DNA from: Nitrospinaceae bacterium | GTDB taxonomy: Bacteria; Nitrospinota; Nitrospinia; Nitrospinales; VA-1 | Length of the DNA: 19,241 nucleotides | Assembly: GCA_029261675.1 (NCBI GenBank) | Contig: JAJDBA010000009.1 | Coordinates: forward strand, 1 to 19,241 | Reading direction: 5' to 3' | In this document: positions 15,761-19,241 of the stretch, piece after piece | How the letters are laid out: each line of letters opens with the position of its first letter | How positions within the stretch are numbered: the first letter of the stretch is position 1 | Notes under the pieces: generated by a model | Seen by the model: only the letters and a program-made list of their open reading frames with translations | Told to the model about the DNA's origin: nothing | The model's database searches: none | Made by a program: the position numbers and the translations under genes

Positions 15761-15920
15761 CTCTCGACTTTATCTTTTTGAAAATAGCGTGATAGAACCA
15801 GTCCCCATCAATGGAATTGTTGGAATTCATCGAATCAATGGAACGCTTTTAACTTACTAAAAAATAGGTGGTAACGGGAAACCCACACCAAACCAACAGG
15901 TTATTAATATTGCTTGTTTG

Positions 15921-15968
<48 letters not shown>

Positions 15969-15974
15969 GCAAAG

Positions 15975-16010
15975 AAAGGGTCTGACGGTTTTCCGTTAGG
16001 CCCTTTTTTT
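15975..16010 (+). terminator. Rho-independent terminator of the tRNA-Pro
   Basis: An 11-bp stem GGGTCTGACGG / CCGTTAGGCCC (15978-15988 and 15993-16003, two G-U pairs) with a TTTT loop is followed by seven T. It sits seven bases after the CCA end, so it is the native terminator of the disrupted tRNA gene. Confidence 0.9.
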
Positions 16011-16014
16011 CTTT

Positions 16015-16034
16015 GGGCTAGCGCTGGGGCTAGC
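16015..16034 (+). repeat. Direct repeat GGGCTAGC just after the tRNA-Pro terminator
   Basis: GGGCTAGC occurs at 16015-16022 and 16027-16034, each containing the palindrome GCTAGC. Its place beside the tRNA scar suggests arm-type binding sites of an integrase, but this is only positional. Confidence 0.5.
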
Positions 16035-16321
16035 ATTTGGGGTTATTTACCCCTATTGGGAGTGGGTTAACTTAAGCTGGCTGATTCTATAAATCCGGTT
16101 CTAGGTCAACTGAGGGCTTAATCTGGATTTTTCCATCTCTCCTTTAGGTGTCCGATTAATCCCCTCAACATTGAAGAGAAATCACCATTATCCATTTAAA
16201 TATAAAGAGTTATCCAATTATCGCGACAATACAGGGTGAGGAGACTTCGCTGAGATAAAAGTTAATAAAATCACCCTTTATCTTCTAAAAGCCTTACCAA
16301 GCCATCTTTATCCCTTCAACT
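16035..16321. other. Intergenic stretch after the tRNA scar
   Basis: No convincing gene is seen on either strand. The reading frames are short and interrupted, and only weak inverted repeats occur (for example GGGGTTATTTACCCC near 16039-16053). Confidence 0.5.
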
Positions 16322-17440
16322 TCAATCCTTCGACCCATATTCACTAATAAAATAATACCATTGAAATTTTTCTTTTTTACGGTCTTCATAAAGCTCTATG
16401 CCTATATCATTAATTAACTCTTGGGCTGGCGAACCGATTATTGGAATCATTTTTAAAGGGATAGTTGCTCTCGAAATAATTTTTCTATACTTTTTCACAT
16501 CTTTATTTATCCTAAATACTTCCAGTATTGTTCGATCAGCAAACTCACAATCGAACTCAACCTTCCCTTTTGCTGCATCGTCTACTAGATTTTTCAGTTC
16601 GACTATTCTCTTATCTTGCAAAGCCCTAATCAAACTCTTTGAATCCCAATGCCCGAATTGCGGAAAAGAAACCTTAAATAATTCTTTAACACTTTGGACC
16701 CTATCCTTAACCTCCTCTTGCCCCCTAATTGACGCAAATTTTTGGTTGTAAAATGGTTCAATGTCACTCCAATCATAGAACCCACAATTTAATTCATTTG
16801 ATATTATTATATTTGAGTTTACATAATTTAAATAACCTCGAATAGACTCTTCGACTCTTTCCGATTTAAAATTATTTCCAAATAAAACCTTAAAAAACAA
16901 AGAAAATCTTTTAAGCTTCCCCCTAACATCAGTACTTCCATAATAAATATGATCGTTTACTTGTACAAATTCATGCATTTCTATGGTAGACAAAACTAGC
17001 TCTGGAGAGCTAACAGCAGAACCTTTCTTTTCATCCGCAATTAATTTATAAAATTTCTCCCATATAGATTTGGAGTCATTTAATATTGGCACCCATTTTT
17101 CAATATCCTTCAAATCATTTTCTACCATTTGACTCAATAAATCTTTTTTTGCATGCAAAACCGATTCAAAATCTATTGTTTTAATGAATCCTTCGGAGTG
17201 AAGAATTTTTAACGTAGAAGCAACCTCTGAATATAAACCTGTTTTATGTTTACTTAATTCCTCAATAGATTGTTGATCCAAAATTAAACGGTCTGCAAGA
17301 AGTAAGATTTCGTAATCAGGCACAAAAACCCCATTGAAGGTTGTCATGGAAACTGGAGGCATTCTAAAAAAATAATCTCCAGCTTCAGAATGACCAATTT
17401 TTTGATTAGAAATATTATATGAGGTAAAAATAAGATCCAC
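16322..17440 (-). CDS. Hypothetical protein, about 372 aa
   Basis: Not recognised. No signal peptide or transmembrane helix; helical throughout, with a mixed charged composition typical of a cytoplasmic protein. Visible features are an N-terminal SEAGDYFFRMPPVSM, a central stretch with aromatic residues (YDWSDIEPFYNQKF), and a C-terminal RKIISRATIPLKMIPIIGSPAQELI that could be an amphipathic or membrane-touching helix. The start is best placed at the GTG at 17440, because GAGGGAG lies six bases upstream. A TTG two codons earlier would abut the ribosome site. It is not clearly in one operon with the next genes. AT-rich composition and lack of known relatives fit an accessory or defence-island gene; no function is claimed. 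Confidence 0.65.
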   Translation of the reverse strand: MDLIFTSYNISNQKIGHSEAGDYFFRMPPVSMTTFNGVFVPDYEILLLADRLILDQQSIEELSKHKTGLYSEVASTLKILHSEGFIKTIDFESVLHAKKDLLSQMVENDLKDIEKWVPILNDSKSIWEKFYKLIADEKKGSAVSSPELVLSTIEMHEFVQVNDHIYYGSTDVRGKLKRFSLFFKVLFGNNFKSERVEESIRGYLNYVNSNIIISNELNCGFYDWSDIEPFYNQKFASIRGQEEVKDRVQSVKELFKVSFPQFGHWDSKSLIRALQDKRIVELKNLVDDAAKGKVEFDCEFADRTILEVFRINKDVKKYRKIISRATIPLKMIPIIGSPAQELINDIGIELYEDRKKEKFQWYYFISEYGSKD

Positions 17441-17476
17441 TAACAACTCCCTCTCAACAAAAACTTTAATTGATAT

Positions 17477-17698
17477 TTATGACTATTTCTAAAAAGCTCT
17501 CTCCATCTCCCTCCGATACCACATCCACGCTTCTTTAATCATCCTACCCAATATCTCATCATCCAAATCATCAGGCGGTATATCTTTGGGATTCAGGCAC
17601 ACGCCTTGATACTCGCCATTCTTTTCAGTTAGTTTGAAGGTGGTACCGTTGATGCTGGTGGCTGTGTGTTCTTTGAGGTGTATTTTCTAGGTGGACAA
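17477..17698 (-). pseudogene. Small unrecognised gene with in-frame TAGs, or the frameshifted tail of the membrane protein upstream
   Basis: The frame from a TTG at 17698 (preceded by AAAGGG seven bases upstream) encodes STx then KIHLKEHTATSINGTTFKL. It continues through GVCLNPKDIPPDDLDDEIL and IKEAWMWYRREMERAF, a protein-like, acidic C-terminal region. TAG occurs at codon 4 (17687-17689) and at codons 70 and 72, before a TAA at 17477-17479. Under the standard code it would end at the TAG at 17489 and be closed at its start. Alternatively, one base lost in the AAAA run beside 17687 would fuse it to the membrane protein encoded upstream. The function is unknown. Confidence 0.5.
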
Positions 17699-17970
17699 TT
17701 ATTTTCCCTTTGTCCAGGAGTGCTTCCAAGTGAAACCGACAAATTGTCTTCGTTTTTTAGCAGAAATAGCCCTAATAATACAAAACCTATAAGAGTTAGC
17801 CATATCCTAGGGCTTGTCTTTTTCTTTAACGCCGCCTCAATGCTTTCATTAGCACTCGCTTCACTATCAATCGCAACTGTTAATCCTTTTGCTACAGATT
17901 CAAAATTCTTACAATATTTGGCTAGACGATTAATTTCTATTAATTTTACTATTCGTTTAATAAGGTTCAT
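17629..17970 (-). CDS. Small membrane-anchored hypothetical protein (tail possibly frameshifted)
   Basis: Not recognised. The first 48 residues are basic and helical (MNLIKRIVKLIEINRLAKYC, then an acidic-alanine stretch). A single transmembrane helix follows, IWLTLIGFVLLGLFLLK (56-72), and then a short polar tail. The last 25 residues (from CPPRKYTSK to TVPPSN) are low-complexity Pro/Ser/Thr and use the same bases as a more protein-like frame below. The true C-terminus may therefore have been in that other frame before a one-base loss. Ends with TAA. Confidence 0.5.
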   Translation of the reverse strand: MNLIKRIVKLIEINRLAKYCKNFESVAKGLTVAIDSEASANESIEAALKKKTSPRIWLTLIGFVLLGLFLLKNEDNLSVSLGSTPGQRENNCPPRKYTSKNTQPPASTVPPSN

Positions 17971-18156
17971 ATTTTCATAATGAACAGCCCCCTCTATTTA
18001 CCAATGTCCTCTTCAGACAAAGATAAGTTAGCTTTTTTCTATTCCACAAACCTTATTTCCATCTTGAGCTCTAAATATTATTTCTTAACTCAATAGCCTA
18101 ACTCTATAAACATCCTTTGTTATTTATTTCTTAATAGCTAAACTTTCAGTGGACAT
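17971..18156. other. AT-rich intergenic region
   Basis: No gene, RNA or repeat is seen in these 186 bases. Confidence 0.5.
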
Positions 18157-18336
18157 TTAATTTATCTGTTTCCTCTGCTTTGCCACTACAGCTGCTAACT
18201 CTAACAACACCTCATCACTGGTTAACAAACCTTTACTCTGAAGAACATTTATAAGAGCCTCAAGCTGGTAAGCATTGGTAATAGAAAGTTGCTCAACATT
18301 TATTTCTTCACTCTCAGTTTTATCGCCTTCCGACAT
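18157..18336 (-). CDS. Small hypothetical protein, 59 aa, downstream of the SagB-like gene
   Basis: Starts ATG after a strong AAGGGGG ribosome site eight bases upstream and ends TAA. The N-terminus is acidic (MSEGDKTESEEINVEQLS). It is followed by a helical hairpin, YQLEALINVLQSKGLLTSDE then VLLELAAVVAKQRKQ, a pattern seen in many short helical accessory proteins. It lies 36 bp after the nitroreductase gene on the same strand, so the two are probably co-transcribed. It lacks the Cys/Ser/Thr-rich core expected of an azole-RiPP precursor. A partner or carrier protein is possible. Confidence 0.75.
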   Translation of the reverse strand: MSEGDKTESEEINVEQLSITNAYQLEALINVLQSKGLLTSDEVLLELAAVVAKQRKQIN

Positions 18337-18372
18337 AAGTCATCCCCCTTAACAATAAAATCACATTCACCT

Positions 18373-19197
18373 TTATCTTTTTTTGTTTCCAATAAAGGCT
18401 ACGTACATTAAAGATTCATCTAACCCATCCAGACCTAATAAACCATTACCCAAGTCATCAAAAAAGCCACATGTGGTCATAACTGCCAACTCAAGGGCAG
18501 TGCATGTTAGATAAATATTTTGCCCTAAATGACCTATATCAAGTAAGGCATAGCGATACCCTCTCTCTCCATATTTCCTTTTATGCCTTTCCATAACAGA
18601 GGAAATCATCACCACAACCCCAGCTTCTTTAGCGTAAGGCTGATCACAGCATATCTTAAATATTTTTTGAGTATGATCACCGGGAACCAGCAATTCCAAG
18701 TCGTGATTAATTACGTTGTAATGATAGATACCCGGAGCAACACCCTCCACATTTCTGATCCCAAGATATATTTCTGCTGCATATATACCCCCCCCAGAAG
18801 GAACACCCCTTTTTAAACGGTCACCTACAACTGGCTCTTTAACCTTATCAAGTACTCCATAACTAAAACCCAGGATTTTAGAAAGCGCTAGACGATCTAA
18901 AGCCGTATCCTCAAATTCTCTAACCGATCTTCTAGATTTTATAACTTCATCTAAGGACTTTTCGTTGTCGACTAAATCCTTGATGGGTGGAAGCTTAATT
19001 TTTTTGGAATCTAGGTATTGTTTATAGCCTCTTGTCATGGCTACAAGTTCTTGATTAGTAAAATCAGCGGAAGGGAGAACGCCGTACATCGTTAATGGAT
19101 GCAATTTGGTGTTTTCATTGTAAAGCTCAGATATTGATACAGTGGACTCTTTACCATCTGAATCTATTGCGTTATGGGTTGGAAGCATTCCAGCCAT
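18373..19197 (-). CDS. SagB/ThcOx-type nitroreductase-family dehydrogenase
   Basis: FMN-dependent oxidoreductase. SagB-type enzymes oxidize azolines to azoles in modified-peptide pathways, and other members carry out unrelated oxidations. The nitroreductase fold is shown by the FMN-phosphate motif SRRSVREF (88-95) and PSGGGIYAAEIYLGI (133-147). Further signs are YRYALLDIGHLGQNIYLTC (214-232) and a C-terminal GLDGLDESLMYVAFIG (256-270) typical of this family. Length 274 aa fits. The ATG has an AAGGAG site about seven bases upstream. No cyclodehydratase (YcaO) gene is in the window, so a peptide-modification role cannot be concluded; upstream sequence lies beyond the edge. Confidence 0.88.
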   Translation of the reverse strand: MAGMLPTHNAIDSDGKESTVSISELYNENTKLHPLTMYGVLPSADFTNQELVAMTRGYKQYLDSKKIKLPPIKDLVDNEKSLDEVIKSRRSVREFEDTALDRLALSKILGFSYGVLDKVKEPVVGDRLKRGVPSGGGIYAAEIYLGIRNVEGVAPGIYHYNVINHDLELLVPGDHTQKIFKICCDQPYAKEAGVVVMISSVMERHKRKYGERGYRYALLDIGHLGQNIYLTCTALELAVMTTCGFFDDLGNGLLGLDGLDESLMYVAFIGNKKR

Positions 19198-19208
19198 AAA
19201 CTTACTCC

Positions 19209-19241
19209 TTAATAATTTTTACGGACATGGGTGAGGGTCAG
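19209..19241 (-). CDS. Possible C-terminal end of an upstream gene
   Basis: Ten in-frame codons (LTLTHVRKNY) end with a TAA that abuts the nitroreductase ribosome site. This is the spacing expected in an operon, but too little sequence is present to be sure it is coding. Confidence 0.2.
   Translation of the reverse strand: MTLTHVRKNY

Noticed and set aside
18157..18336. RiPP precursor peptide for the SagB-like enzyme
   Set aside because: The 59-aa sequence has no Cys and no Ser/Thr-rich core at its end, so it lacks the residues such an enzyme would modify.

Overview
The window looks like an accessory (genomic-island) stretch of a Gram-negative bacterium of fairly low GC. The lipoprotein signal peptide, the CCA-encoding tRNA fragment and the gene types support this; the genus cannot be told from the sequence. 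Base composition shifts along the window: the mobilization genes look richer in GC, and the restriction genes are strongly AT-rich. This suggests a mosaic assembled by transfer.

Layout. (1) Positions 1-2988, minus strand: an ABC importer of the sulfonate/taurine/nitrate type (binding lipoprotein, permease, ATPase), followed by the start of a formylglycine-generating-enzyme-like gene cut by the window edge. (2) 3189-5123, minus strand: a mobilization module of a MobC-like protein and a MOBP-type relaxase, with a structured upstream region that is a candidate oriT. (3) 5268-5514: a decayed ParB-like remnant. (4) 5603-10208, plus strand: a two-gene restriction-modification system with the Eco57I layout, a 1002-aa fused nuclease-methyltransferase and a 536-aa methyltransferase. 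(5) 10236-12378, minus strand: two tandem tyrosine recombinases separated by a broken tRNA-Ile. (6) 12562-15186: a large AAA ATPase with a zinc-hook CxxC and a PrrC/RloC-like Arg-Glu-His C-terminus, divergent from a small unknown gene. (7) 15921-16010: the 3' part of a tRNA-Pro with its terminator, a likely island attachment scar. (8) 16322-19241: an unknown gene, a small membrane protein with an overlapping small reading frame, a 59-aa protein and a SagB-type nitroreductase.

The most striking signal is in the two recombinases. Each is a complete ~300-aa reading frame with all six catalytic residues, no frameshift, no TAA and no TGA, but with five (first) and six (second) in-frame TAG codons. 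The TAGs fall where glutamine fits the family. The relaxase has one in-frame TAG followed by a 33-codon continuation in its own style, and a small gene near 17.6 kb may show the same. The long restriction and ATPase genes contain no in-frame TAG. This could be amber recoding (TAG read as Gln or another residue) restricted to the genes that move the element. It could also be an unusual form of decay. No suppressor tRNA with a CUA anticodon was seen here.

The genes fit together as a mobilizable element: relaxase and MobC for transfer, recombinases for integration, and a defence cargo of a restriction system and a possible tRNA-cutting ATPase. The defence cargo lies within a tRNA-bounded island.
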